This document shows positions 51,658 to 62,000 of a stretch of 64,000 nucleotides of DNA, one piece after another. The DNA is from Fusibacillus kribbianus (lineage in GTDB: Bacteria > Bacillota > Clostridia > Lachnospirales > Lachnospiraceae): positions 1 to 64,000 of the forward strand of contig NZ_JASGBQ010000001.1 of assembly GCF_030053595.1 (NCBI RefSeq), given 5' to 3'. Made by a program: the position numbers and the translations under genes. How positions within the stretch are numbered: position 1 is the first letter of the stretch; every line of letters begins with the position of its first letter. The notes under the pieces were generated by a model. The model was not told the DNA's origin and did no database searches. It was given only the letters and a program-made list of their open reading frames with translations.

Positions 51658-52429
51658 GTGGAGAATACATTTTTGCCCGGTACTGTCAGACAGCTTGCTC
51701 AGCCGTTTCCTAACCGGAAAGACGGACAAGATCGGTGACGAAAACATCATCCGGATTGCCAGAGTATTCAATGTGTCCACCGACTTTCTTTTAGGCGTGA
51801 CCAATGTTCCCGATAGAAAAAATTATGAGATTGACGAGCTGGGCTTGTCAGCCCAGGCGGCACGAAACCTCTACACCGGCAAGGTTAATGCACAAGTGGT
51901 CAATCGGCTCTTGGAAAGTCCCCGCTTTGCTGAACTAACCTACATATTGGAGCAGTATTTCAATGACACTATCGCATCCGGCTTTGCAGCTCAGAATCAG
52001 CTTTACGCTACCCTCGCCAATCTGACAAGAAGTACCGTACAAACCGATGCAGCAAAAGAAGCTGACAAGGACATTAGCCGTTTACGGACACCGGCATATC
52101 AGGCAGATCTCGCCACCATTGAAGCTCAATTTATGGCGGCAGTCAAAGAAGTGAAGAAAGAGATCGGTCACGATTTTACAGTACAGCAGGCCCTCACCAA
52201 AGAAGCCGCCGAGCGAATGTTTACAGAGCTTACAAAAGGTCAGGATATGGAAAACCCCAAGGTCACACCGGAGCAAGTGACCGAACTGATTATCGACAGC
52301 GTTGCCGGTATGGATGGGGTCAACCAAGAAGCACTGGACAAGCTCAGTCAGGCGTTGACCGCCTTTATGCAGACCACCTTAGATCAGGCGGCAAAACAGG
52401 AGAAAGACGATGAAAAACCGGAGCAATGA
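51658..52429 (+). pseudogene. Mobile-element XRE-type HTH protein, N-terminal deletion with frameshift
   Basis: GTG 51658, after AAGGGGGG, starts VENTFLPGTVRQLAQPFPNR and soon stops. The body is in another frame: LLSRFLTGKTDKIGDENIIR, VFNVSTDFLLGVTNVPDRKN and on to a Gln/Glu-rich end at 52429. The segment between TVRQL and the recognition helix (first part of the XRE HTH) is lost, and the frame shifted there (about 51695). The rest (about 245 residues) is open and could be expressed from an internal start, but no good one is seen. Confidence 0.65.
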
Positions 52430-53072
52430 GCAGCTCTGCGCTCTGGCACAGAAGGGGAATACGAACGCCCGTGACCTGCTTCTGGAAAACAATTTCGGTT
52501 TTATCCGCAAAACCGCCAACGAGATTTATTTCGGTATGAATCTGGGCGAAAGCGAACTCAGTATCGACAAAGACGACCTGGAGCAGGAGGGCTGTATCGG
52601 CTTATTGGACGCCATCCCTCGCTTTGACAGCAGCAAAGGCACTAAGTTTCTGACCTATGCAGCACCATCTATCCGAAATGCCATGACCAATCTGATACGG
52701 GATGCGTTTTCTCGGTACGAACAGCGGATGGTTGATACCAAAGACGGGCTTGCTTTTCAGAAAATCCGTCTGGATGAAGTTGTCCCCGGTGAGGAACGGA
52801 TGCTGCATATCGAAGCAATTGCTGACCCGATTGCCAAATCACCGGAGCAGATTTATGTGGAACAAGAAATATTGCGTGAACTGTATGCAGGACTCGATAG
52901 GATTGGAAGGCGAGAGCAAGCCTATCTGCTGTACCGTTATGGCTTCACAGACGATATAGAGCATACGACGATTGGAGCAGCAATCCACTTTAATCTGAGC
53001 GAAAGCCGAGCCAAGAAAACCGAGGAACAGGCTATGGACAACCTCTGGTTAGAGTTGCCGTGGTGGTTTTAG
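52410..53072 (+). CDS. Mobile-element sigma-70 family RNA polymerase factor
   Basis: A 220-residue sigma factor. Region 2 is clear: NARDLLLENNFGFIRKTANE, DLEQEGCIGLLDAIPRFDSS and KGTKFLTYAAPSIRNAM. Region 4 is weaker (LLYRYGFTDDIEHTTIGAAI, FNLSESRAKKTEEQAMDNL). Such factors are carried by conjugative elements of gut Firmicutes. Its start overlaps the preceding frame by 20 nt. Confidence 0.85.
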   Translation: MKNRSNEQLCALAQKGNTNARDLLLENNFGFIRKTANEIYFGMNLGESELSIDKDDLEQEGCIGLLDAIPRFDSSKGTKFLTYAAPSIRNAMTNLIRDAFSRYEQRMVDTKDGLAFQKIRLDEVVPGEERMLHIEAIADPIAKSPEQIYVEQEILRELYAGLDRIGRREQAYLLYRYGFTDDIEHTTIGAAIHFNLSESRAKKTEEQAMDNLWLELPWWF

Positions 53073-53668
53073 TGCGTGTCGCTGCGGAGGGACGGGGGCT
53101 TATATATACCTCTGCTTCCTTCTCCGGTCAGTCGGATTTTGTTTCTCAAAAATTCTGCATTTGTGTCAACACCGTTGTCACAAAATCCGCCTGCCCTACT
53201 GCCGCCGAAAAGCGTCTGTCCGCTTCAATCTGCCTATGTCGCAGATGCCGCAGCCAGCCCCTTTCCAGCGTCAGCCGGAAGCAAAGGTATAACACACTAG
53301 ACTTTCCTACGGAAAATCGTGTGCCAACAGGGCTGCTACTCGCCCCTATTGGAAACCCAGAGCCAAAGGGATTGCCCCCCTCTGGACACCTGCAATTTTC
53401 TTCACACAATGGTACCCAAACTGTAAAAACTCAGTTTGGAACCGGCACGAAGAAAATGACAAATCTGAAAACTCTCTTTGATCTGTATCAGTGATTTTTC
53501 AGATTTTCCTACATCAGCAATTGCCTTGTGTTTGCAATTTCCCATGTGTCTGCTGTAGACAGATTTATTCTTAGTTACTCAGAGAGAGGGCCTTAAACTC
53601 AAAAAGGCAAAAACAAAAAAATACTTAAGGAAAATAAAAAAGAGGAAACTACATAAGGAGGAATGCAT
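53073..53668. other. Non-coding stretch with two inverted repeats
   Basis: No convincing gene in about 590 bp. It contains CCAAACTG (53416-53423) / CAGTTTGG (53432-53439), perfect with an 8-bp loop, and AAATCTGAAAA (53461-53471) / TTTTCAGATTT (53496-53506), perfect 11-bp arms. Between and inside them a 12-codon frame MTNLKTLFDLYQ (53458-53496) may be the start of a lost element gene. The 3' part (53580-53660) is A-rich. A transfer origin or the promoter for the next operon could lie here. Confidence 0.5.
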
Positions 53669-55228
53669 ATGGCTTCACTAACACATGTCTGTATGTGGTC
53701 AGAAAACGGCTGGAAGCGTATCACAGCAGAACAAGCCGCCCGATTGCATCCAGGTGGGACTGTATCTGCTCATAGCGGTCTGTTTATGTGTGAACTCTGT
53801 GGCCAGTATGTCATTCTTACCGATGGCGACATTAGGATACGTTACTTCAAACACAGTGCCTATGAAAAAAGCAAAGGTTGTCCTGAGCGTACATTCGGAG
53901 CTGGCTATTCAATCTCTTACGGTTCTCAGGAACACGATTTACCAATCCGTATTACAAGCGTATCCTCATCTTCTTTCAGCTTTGAAGTCGGCTTGATTCG
54001 TGCTCCAATAAGTTCTCTCAACAAGGATTTCCGTATAGAAATCAAACCAAAGGGAGCATTTGATGTATCCTATGTGTTCACCAAAGAACGACTGAACTAC
54101 GACAGTATTACATATCTTCCTATCGGTGAAAGGCCATTTGAAAAATACACTCTCAGTTTCCAAAATGGAAGCGATAAATTACGTGAATTCTGGCCGGCAG
54201 AGATTAAAGGCATTGAGCCGGAAGGTACGTTGTTTGAAAAAGTTTCCGGTAAAAAACTCTCATATGATGCCGATGTTGAGATTGGTAAAGAATACTACCT
54301 GCTAAAACGTGGCTACATCTATAGGAAGTCATTCAGCAGCGTGCGAATTCAAGAAATCATGCAAAAACGAATCGGGTGGGAAACTTGGAGTCTCTATGTG
54401 GTTTCTGCATCTGCATTTAATGAAGATGCAGCCCGATTCTATCTCGAGTTCCATTGTCGGCTGACAGATCACCCTGTTTCATTGCAACCGGTATGGCCGT
54501 TATTTGTCGAAGGAAATTATATTGTTAAGCACAATCAAAACAGTATGTATATGCTTATCGAAGGTAATGTAGCCGCAGTTAAAACATTTCCTTCTGTGAC
54601 AGTTCGTCAGCTAAATTACAATTCATCTCAGTCAAAACTATATGAGGTGTTTTGTTCCGGCAGACAGCAGTTAATATCTGCTGGCCGCACTCAAGCCTTA
54701 CAATACACATACCTTTGGAAAGAGCCTCTTGACCAGGTGGGCTTGCATCCAGAAGTTTCAGTAACCGATATTGCAGGTGCTGAGGTTGATCCTGGCGAGA
54801 CCGATACTCTACCGCACGACAAAACATTGCGCTTCAAATCAACATTTGATGGAGAGCTAATTATCTTCAACAATAACCGTGTTGTAGATAAGCGGAAATT
54901 ATCCGCTGACAAATATATAGAGTTGAACGGACTATCCTACGGTTTAGGCGTTCAAGTTGTCATTGGCCTTGATGTCATCTGGCAAATCGATTTCAAGAAG
55001 CAACAGCCCATCGTTGTAAATGACGAAATTGAAATGCTGAAGCGAATTACTAATGTATCAGGGGCAACAATCCCGGCTCCGCACTCTTTGCGAAATATGT
55101 TAGCTGGTATGAATTGCTATCCGCAGGTATGTCAGTGGATACGAAAATGTATTAAAAATGGCACTATTAATGAGCAATCATACCGCAGATTGCAAGAGGC
55201 CTATCGCAGCATGAATACGAATAGATAA
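53669..55228 (+). CDS. CoiA-like zinc-finger protein, first gene of candidate defence operon
   Basis: A 519-residue protein of unknown function. Near the N-terminus SAHSGLFMCELCGQYVILTD followed by RYFKHSAYEKSKGCPE gives a C-x2-C...H-x8-C zinc-binding pattern like the CoiA/nuclease-associated finger (usually YxCPxCGxxVxLR...HFAH). The remainder (about 90-500) looks all-beta, with many alternating polar/aromatic strands, and no catalytic motif. ATG 53669 lies 7 bases after AAGGAGG; the ATG two codons earlier abuts the site. Composition is clearly AT-richer than the region left of 50 kb. 11 bp before the next gene. Confidence 0.7.
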   Translation: MASLTHVCMWSENGWKRITAEQAARLHPGGTVSAHSGLFMCELCGQYVILTDGDIRIRYFKHSAYEKSKGCPERTFGAGYSISYGSQEHDLPIRITSVSSSSFSFEVGLIRAPISSLNKDFRIEIKPKGAFDVSYVFTKERLNYDSITYLPIGERPFEKYTLSFQNGSDKLREFWPAEIKGIEPEGTLFEKVSGKKLSYDADVEIGKEYYLLKRGYIYRKSFSSVRIQEIMQKRIGWETWSLYVVSASAFNEDAARFYLEFHCRLTDHPVSLQPVWPLFVEGNYIVKHNQNSMYMLIEGNVAAVKTFPSVTVRQLNYNSSQSKLYEVFCSGRQQLISAGRTQALQYTYLWKEPLDQVGLHPEVSVTDIAGAEVDPGETDTLPHDKTLRFKSTFDGELIIFNNNRVVDKRKLSADKYIELNGLSYGLGVQVVIGLDVIWQIDFKKQQPIVVNDEIEMLKRITNVSGATIPAPHSLRNMLAGMNCYPQVCQWIRKCIKNGTINEQSYRRLQEAYRSMNTNR

Positions 55229-55239
55229 GGAGATGCATT

Positions 55240-58002
55240 ATGAATTACATTGATCTTCTTACTCAGGAAGAAAAACCAATCCTCTGCAGAATCATCACTG
55301 GTAGAGATTTCAAAGAACTCTTTAAAAGAAACGAACAGGAATTCTCGAAAATACGAAAAGGATTCAGAGCCAAATCATTGACAGAGCAGCAAGCGCTTTC
55401 GATTGCTATAGTCAATGTTGATAAGCCCTTTATTGCAATGTGGGTCAATACAAGGGTAGATATCTGGCTTAAGGAAATTCAGGAAAACATTGAGGAACTT
55501 GAAGAGGAGGGTTCAACGCATGACATTGCCCTGGCATCGACTATGCTTGACTCCGTCTTTGCCAATAATGTTGATTTATACCTCAAACTTGCAGGAAAAA
55601 CTATGGATGCGGATGCCCGCTCTAAACTTCATGAAAGAATGGAGAGCATCAAATCTGAGCGTGCAAGGAATGCGGAGGTGGCTGACCGTATTAAGGTTTT
55701 GGAAGAAGAAAAACGCCATCTACTCGATCAAATTGCTGCTCAGCAGAGTGTTAATACTATAAAGGCAGAATACAAACGGAAAATACAAGAGATTGAACAG
55801 GATAAAGACACATTGGAATCCTTGTTAGCTGAGGCGCAAGAGAGAATTACGGAGTTGCAGACTGCTCCTACCGCTGCTAAAAGTGACGATGCCGATTATC
55901 TCGCACAGTTTGACGATACAGATACTTCTGTTCTGCCCTCTGTTGGTAGCGATGAAATCGTTTCTTTATGTGGTGTTATCTCAGATTACAATGGGCAGAA
56001 ATGGCTTATTCGTTATGCTGATTTGAGTCATAATGGGCACTATCACATTTTCCGCAAAAGTGAAGATGTTCCGCCGTACTTCACAAATAGAGACAAGATT
56101 TTCTATAAGGACGGCCCTTCCAATGACGGTTTTTATGGCATTTGGGCTTGGTCCGCAACTCCGAATGAGAAGGACCCTTCCAGGGATTATATATTATCCC
56201 GGTACAACATGGACCTTGATGCCATTGAAGTCGTTACCATTTCAGAAGCATCAAACCTTGACAACCTGATCAATCTGCTAAAAAACGGAATCGAATACCA
56301 ACCTCATAGTCATAGAGTCATGTTCGCCTTTTATGCATCCAAAGGACAGTACATGGGCATTCTGTGCAACACCCAAGAACTCAACACGGTTAATGGAAAA
56401 ACTGCCTTTGCTGAAGATTGCATTGAAGTACCAGTATATGAATTTACCGGTGGCAACATTTTGCGTTTGGATAATGGGCTCTCTTTCTATAGAAATGCGT
56501 TTGCTGGTCTTCCAAGTAAGCTTTATCAATTGAAAAGTCCCCTTGATATTGTAAAGAATATCGTTTTCTCTTCAATTTCTTGGGGTACATATAAAACAAG
56601 AGGGTTGACTCGTGCCGAGTATAGAACCTTCAAGGATTTTCTCGGTGCAATTCCAGTTGACGACATAACGTGCAAGATTGAGACTGCGTGCCGTTGCTCC
56701 AATTCCGCTGCTAAAGAATTGCTGGATGAATTCCTAAATGTGGTCTGGAAATACGTTGATGAAGATAGTTTAGAAGACGAAATAATCCTCTCTGCTATTT
56801 CTGCAAGTACTGAACTTCAGGAAAGAATAAAAGCACTCATTCGTACGGATTGGGAAGCAGAGAATAAGAGTTTATTAGCTGAAGCCCAGAAGAAACTCGA
56901 TTCACTTGATGCCCAGTTAAAATCTGCTACTGTTAGTTTAATCGAAGCGCAAGAAGCATTTAATAAAACTAAATTGGAAGAAGAACGTCTTGCCGGTATC
57001 ATAGCTGAAAAGGAAAAACTGGCTGAGGATGTTGAAGTTGCAGTTGCTGAAAGAATCCAAAAGGCGCGCGAAAACGCGGCAGATTTCATTGCAAATATGG
57101 CATTCATTGGTGGACAACCAATTCAAGTTGCAGCCACAAAGGCTCCTGCCTCAGTTGAAGTTTTGCCCAAACCTGTTATTACCCCATATCACACTTTTTC
57201 AGCATTCGAGGACCTCAATGATCTCGAAGTTCATCACTCTTGGGCAGATGTCATTAATACAGCTGCATTTGAACTCGGAGAGGCCGGTGTAGCAGAAAAA
57301 TACAGAAGCGGCCTAGCCGTGTTCCTCTGCGCTGCCTATATCGAAAAACAGCCAATTTTTCTTGTTGGCCCTAATGCAATTGACATTGTTCAAGCATTCA
57401 GCGCAGCCGTAACAGGTTATAAATATGGAATGCTCTGCTGTGAGGGCGGTTATTGCAATCAGGTAATCACTGAAATTGGCACCGATGGCGAAGACATCGT
57501 GATAATCAACAATCTTCTTGCAAGTGGCTGGATGAACAGACTCCCGGAGATTCTTTCTCAAAAAGATATTTTCTATGTTGCCACCCATCCATATGCAGAA
57601 GATATCCAAGTTGAGCCAAAGAGCCTGTACGGATTTATGCTACCGCTGTTTACAGAGTTTTTTGTGGATGAAAAAGCTACTGGAAAATACTGTGGAGGTT
57701 ATTTTGCTGAGGACTTCAAAGCCTACTCAACGCCAAAGGGTACACGTAAAGATTTAAGGGTCCTTTCAAAATTAAAGATAAGTTCGTTAGTCAGGAACCG
57801 AATCAACAGACTTGTTGCTACGATGCACGGCATTTACTCTGCAACAACAACGGATGAGGACTTCTTATATGCTGTCCTTCCTATTGCTTATGCTTCACTG
57901 GAAATTAATGAACTCACAGAGGCGATTGCTGATCCTCAAAAGGGTATCGCAATTTCTGAAGGCCTCAAGCGTGATCTGCAGTATGTTTTAGGAGAATTCT
58001 AA
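55240..58002 (+). CDS. 920-residue coiled-coil protein with degenerate AAA-like domain
   Basis: Residues 1-95 are helical; 125-215 (RARNAEVADRIKVLEEEKRH, YKRKIQEIEQDKDTLESLLA) and about 550-625 (KKLDSLDAQLKSATVSLIEA) are coiled coils. Between them, about 235-500, lies a beta-rich domain. The C-terminal part resembles a McrB/MoxR-like AAA module: KQPIFLVGPNAIDIVQAFSA sits where a Walker A should be but has no GK[ST]; EDIVIINNLLASGW where Walker B should be lacks the DE; then IFYVATHPYAED. It is probably a structural, non-hydrolysing ATPase-like subunit. TAATG overlap with the next gene. No known family was recognised. Confidence 0.6.
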   Translation: MNYIDLLTQEEKPILCRIITGRDFKELFKRNEQEFSKIRKGFRAKSLTEQQALSIAIVNVDKPFIAMWVNTRVDIWLKEIQENIEELEEEGSTHDIALASTMLDSVFANNVDLYLKLAGKTMDADARSKLHERMESIKSERARNAEVADRIKVLEEEKRHLLDQIAAQQSVNTIKAEYKRKIQEIEQDKDTLESLLAEAQERITELQTAPTAAKSDDADYLAQFDDTDTSVLPSVGSDEIVSLCGVISDYNGQKWLIRYADLSHNGHYHIFRKSEDVPPYFTNRDKIFYKDGPSNDGFYGIWAWSATPNEKDPSRDYILSRYNMDLDAIEVVTISEASNLDNLINLLKNGIEYQPHSHRVMFAFYASKGQYMGILCNTQELNTVNGKTAFAEDCIEVPVYEFTGGNILRLDNGLSFYRNAFAGLPSKLYQLKSPLDIVKNIVFSSISWGTYKTRGLTRAEYRTFKDFLGAIPVDDITCKIETACRCSNSAAKELLDEFLNVVWKYVDEDSLEDEIILSAISASTELQERIKALIRTDWEAENKSLLAEAQKKLDSLDAQLKSATVSLIEAQEAFNKTKLEEERLAGIIAEKEKLAEDVEVAVAERIQKARENAADFIANMAFIGGQPIQVAATKAPASVEVLPKPVITPYHTFSAFEDLNDLEVHHSWADVINTAAFELGEAGVAEKYRSGLAVFLCAAYIEKQPIFLVGPNAIDIVQAFSAAVTGYKYGMLCCEGGYCNQVITEIGTDGEDIVIINNLLASGWMNRLPEILSQKDIFYVATHPYAEDIQVEPKSLYGFMLPLFTEFFVDEKATGKYCGGYFAEDFKAYSTPKGTRKDLRVLSKLKISSLVRNRINRLVATMHGIYSATTTDEDFLYAVLPIAYASLEINELTEAIADPQKGIAISEGLKRDLQYVLGEF

Positions 58003-59012
58003 TGAACAAGTATAATGGGCTGCTTTCGTCAGTGGCGCACAAGTATCATATCTTCAAAGGAGCACGAGAAACAGAGAACGAATGGAAAACTCGTCTGGTG
58101 TATAGTATCTGTGGAATGATGGCTTATGCTTCGCTCTGGGACGACTCGGAAGAAGACCCCATTTCCATTGTGCACTTAAAAAGAAAAGTCCGCAGTATGC
58201 TTGCAAATTACAAATCAATGTACCCGGAGCTTTCTGGCAGCTTACCATATGTTTCCGAGGAACTCGAAGATGAGATTGTAGACCAATTCTTAAGTACGGG
58301 AGTGGTTTATCACCGCCCCAACCGAATAGCTCCATCAATGAAGCACGAAGAACCGTTTGGTGATATCTTATTTCAAAGAGGCATTGCTCTGGATAGTATT
58401 TCCTGCGTATCCGGTATTGGGTTTTATTCAAAACAGTATGGAGCAAAAAATCCAGATAGGACAAAGGCAATGTTCGGTCTCGAACAAGAGAATTTACAAG
58501 CATTGTGGCGTATAACGCTATCTTCTGCTTCGTGGAAATCCAATCTGTCGTTTGAGCAAAATACAGAGTACCTTCGCTTAAAACAACCCTTCTCTCAAGG
58601 GTACTGGGTAAACAAGCCGGATACGACTGGTACTGTTTCGATCCTTCGAACCGGAATGAAAGGTTCACAGTTGTACTATCTTTACCGCTATTCTGGTACT
58701 ACGATAGAAGTCAGCCCGCTCCCACAGTGGCAGGTAGAGTCCTACAATTACAGATCGCTTGCATGTGCTTGTCTCTCAACCTATGGAACATTGCCGCCAA
58801 TAGAGTATTTCGAGGATGGAGCATTAGTCCATGTACATATGAATTATTTGCTCCCACCACGTGAACTTGAGTTTTTAAAACTCTATAGCTGGCCTGAGAT
58901 ATGCACATCACTCCCGTGCAATTTTAGGCGGAAACTCTCAATAGAAGTCTTTACAGCCATTAAAAATGTTCTATCTGATGAGGGATATGAATTTAAAGGA
59001 GGGACAATCTGA
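58002..59012 (+). CDS. 336-residue protein of unknown function in candidate defence operon
   Basis: Starts in a TAATG overlap and ends in a TGATG overlap, so it is translationally coupled on both sides. N-terminal helical part (KYHIFKGARETENEWKTRLV, YSICGMMAYASLWDD), then YHRPNRIAPSMKHEEPFGDI, a central SGIGFYSKQYG, and FSQGYWVNKPDTTGTVSILR before an alpha/beta tail. No catalytic or zinc motif seen. The only clue is its position just before the giant helicase, comparable to small accessory proteins in Druantia-type operons. Confidence 0.6.
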   Translation: MNKYNGLLSSVAHKYHIFKGARETENEWKTRLVYSICGMMAYASLWDDSEEDPISIVHLKRKVRSMLANYKSMYPELSGSLPYVSEELEDEIVDQFLSTGVVYHRPNRIAPSMKHEEPFGDILFQRGIALDSISCVSGIGFYSKQYGAKNPDRTKAMFGLEQENLQALWRITLSSASWKSNLSFEQNTEYLRLKQPFSQGYWVNKPDTTGTVSILRTGMKGSQLYYLYRYSGTTIEVSPLPQWQVESYNYRSLACACLSTYGTLPPIEYFEDGALVHVHMNYLLPPRELEFLKLYSWPEICTSLPCNFRRKLSIEVFTAIKNVLSDEGYEFKGGTI

Positions 59013-62000
59013 TGCCAAACGGAGCGAATTCTGTTCATAAGCAGTTGCGAACGGAGTTGGAAGACTATATTAAATCACAGTATTTCGGAAAGTCTCCCCT
59101 CCTGCTCTCTGCCTTAAGCGATCATATTGATGATGAGGGACTGCTTTACCAGAAACCCTTTATTGAGTCATCTCCGGCATACGTTACTGTCCGAAACGGC
59201 ATTGAAACAGCATCCATAGAACCTTGGCTGAAAGATTATTTTTTACAGTTGGCAGAAGCGGGTATCGGTGTTTTCCCATCTCCATTTGCTCACCAGATAT
59301 CTGCGCTTGAAGCAGCAACCAGAGGTGAAAACCTGTTTGTGTCAACGGGTACTGGTTCTGGTAAAACGGAGTGTTTTATGTGGCCGCTTCTTGCGAAGAT
59401 GGCTGATGAAGCGAGAAACTCCAAAGAATCATGGGCAAAACGAGGTGTTCGCACAATTGTCATGTATCCCATGAACGCTCTGGTTTCAGATCAGGTTAGC
59501 CGACTCAGAAGGATGATTGGAGATCCTGATAAGAAGTTTATCAAGATATTCAGAAACACCTGCGGTGACGAAGTTCGCCGTCCCCAATTTGGTATGTATA
59601 CTGGTCGAACCCCATACCCTGGAGCGCAGCCTTCTACAGAACAGGACAGAAAACTTGAAAAAACTTTGGCCAGAATGTCTTTCCCGCAAAGTGATTCTGA
59701 ACAAGAATACTTCAATCACCTTCTCAAAGAGGGAAAGATCCCCGCAAAGGCAGATATGCATCAGTTTCTGCAAGGACTTCATGAGAGTAGGCATATTCCA
59801 AACGATGAGGACGCAGAGCTAATAACCCGCTTTGAAATGCAGCAATTTTGCCCAGACATTCTCATCACAAACTATTCTATGCTGGAATATATGTTGCTGC
59901 GCCCTAGAGAACAGAAAATCTGGGATGATACTCGCGAGTGGCTTGCTTCGAACAACGAGAACAAATTGCTGTTTGTTATTGATGAAGCACACATGTACCG
60001 TGGTTCATCAGGCGGTGAAGTTGCGTTGCTGATTCGCAGACTTTTCCATAAACTTGGTATTAGCCGTGACCGCGTGCAATTTATACTTACAACCGCAAGT
60101 ATGCCCAACAAGAATCAGCAAGACGTTGATTCAGTAATGAAGTTTGCAAATGAGCTTACTGCCTCCGACAAAGCAACCCGGTTTTGCTATCTCACCGGCG
60201 AAAGAGAAGTCATTGATGGTCAGTTGAAATATGACATACCCGCTGAGCTTCTCTTAAGCTCAGATCCTAGCCAATTTGAGGACAAGGATGACTTAAAGCT
60301 TTCTGCGCTCTTGTCGTTCTGGCGTCAATTAGAAGGCTTTGACCAGAATATCAACTCCTTGGAAGCGATCTGCAACTGGATGTACGACAATCTTGTCTAT
60401 TATCGCCCGTTCCATGAACTCATCAAGTATTGTCGTGGGAATGCAGTATCCCTGGGAGAGTTGTCTTACGGTATCTTCCCGGATCTCAGTCAGGAAAATG
60501 CTTTAAAAGCGGTCAGTGTCCTTCTGGCAATTGCACCACTTGCAAAAAACGCCAAGGGTTCTGTCCTTTTCCCTGCACGCATGCATATGCTTTTCAAAGG
60601 CATTTCTGGAGTTTATGCCTGTGCCAATGCGAATTGCAGCCGTTCTCATTCGGAAGGAGGTCTCACTTTAGGTGAGGTCTATTTGTCTGATGGTAATTTG
60701 ATTTGCCCCCATTGTGGCAGTGTGGTCTATGAGCTTTATAATGACAGACGCTGTGGTGCGCTATTCTTCAAGGGCTATGTCCTTGAAGATGACTCGGAAC
60801 TTCATGGAAATGTATACCTGTGGCGCTACCCCGGTCAGTTAATGGATCACAGGATGAAAGAAGTACATCTGTTTATTCCAACTGACGATTTTGAGCTACC
60901 TGCAAAACAGGGTAAAAACGCCATCAAACCCTGTTATCTTGATGTGAAGAGCGGGTTTATCAACTTTACGGATGACTCTTCCGCTGGTAAGTCATGGATT
61001 AGAAAGCTATACTACTGCAACTACTCTGCAAAAGGCAGGCCGCAGATCATTACCTTCCCGACCTGCCCGCATTGCAGGCATCAACTTTCTACATCGCAGC
61101 TTACCTCATTCAGCACTCGAGGTAATCAGTCTTTCTTCAACTTGATTAAATCGCAGTTCCAACTGCAACCTACTGTACCAGGAAAGGAGAGTGATCCTGT
61201 TCGTTTTCCTAACGAGGGACGCAAGGTTTTGCTTTTCTCTGATAGCCGTCAACGTGCAGCAAAACTGGCTAGAGATATGTCTGATGCTTCGGACATTTCT
61301 GCTGCAAGGCAGTTATTTGCAATAGCGATCAAAACAATGGAAGAGCAAGCAGTCGAGCAATCCATGAATACGCTGTACGATTATTTCTGCCTTGCAGCTG
61401 GTCAGCGTCATGTGCAGATGTTCCATGCCGATGAACGCACAAAATTCGCTGAAGATTGTGCTTCCGCGCTGAATAATTACAATCGATGCGTAAAACGGGG
61501 AAGAGACTACGCTCCGCGATTTACGATTGCGAATGCGCCTGTACAGATGCAAGAATACCTTCTTCGACTGTTCGCTGGAGGTTATAACACTTTGTACGAC
61601 TCCGCTACGAGCTGGATTGAACCTACCGATCAGGCACTTTTTGATGCTGTCGATGCTCTCGAGGAAAACCATGTGACGGTCACCGATGAGGAGTTTATCA
61701 ATCTCTTCAATGCTTGGATTCTATCGATCTGTGATATGTCTACTGCTCTTGGCCATACCATCAATGATACGGTTCGGTTAAAGGTTCGCCCAAAGCGAGG
61801 TGGTTATGGACTTGATAAAGATTGGGAGTTTTCGAAAGTCATCCGAGAGATCATGGGTTGGAGTGACGGAAATGAAACTGAGATGGCTTGGAAACGAGTA
61901 TTGAAAGAAGCATTCCTTGACTCAGCGCAACCTGATAACGGCAAACTATATATTGATCTTTCCAGAGTAAAGACACGTTATGATGCTACGCATGTATGGT

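Noticed and set aside
53060-53494. 144-codon plus-strand ORF after the sigma factor
   Set aside because: Low-complexity composition, no RBS, no family resemblance, and it crosses inverted repeats; treated as non-coding.
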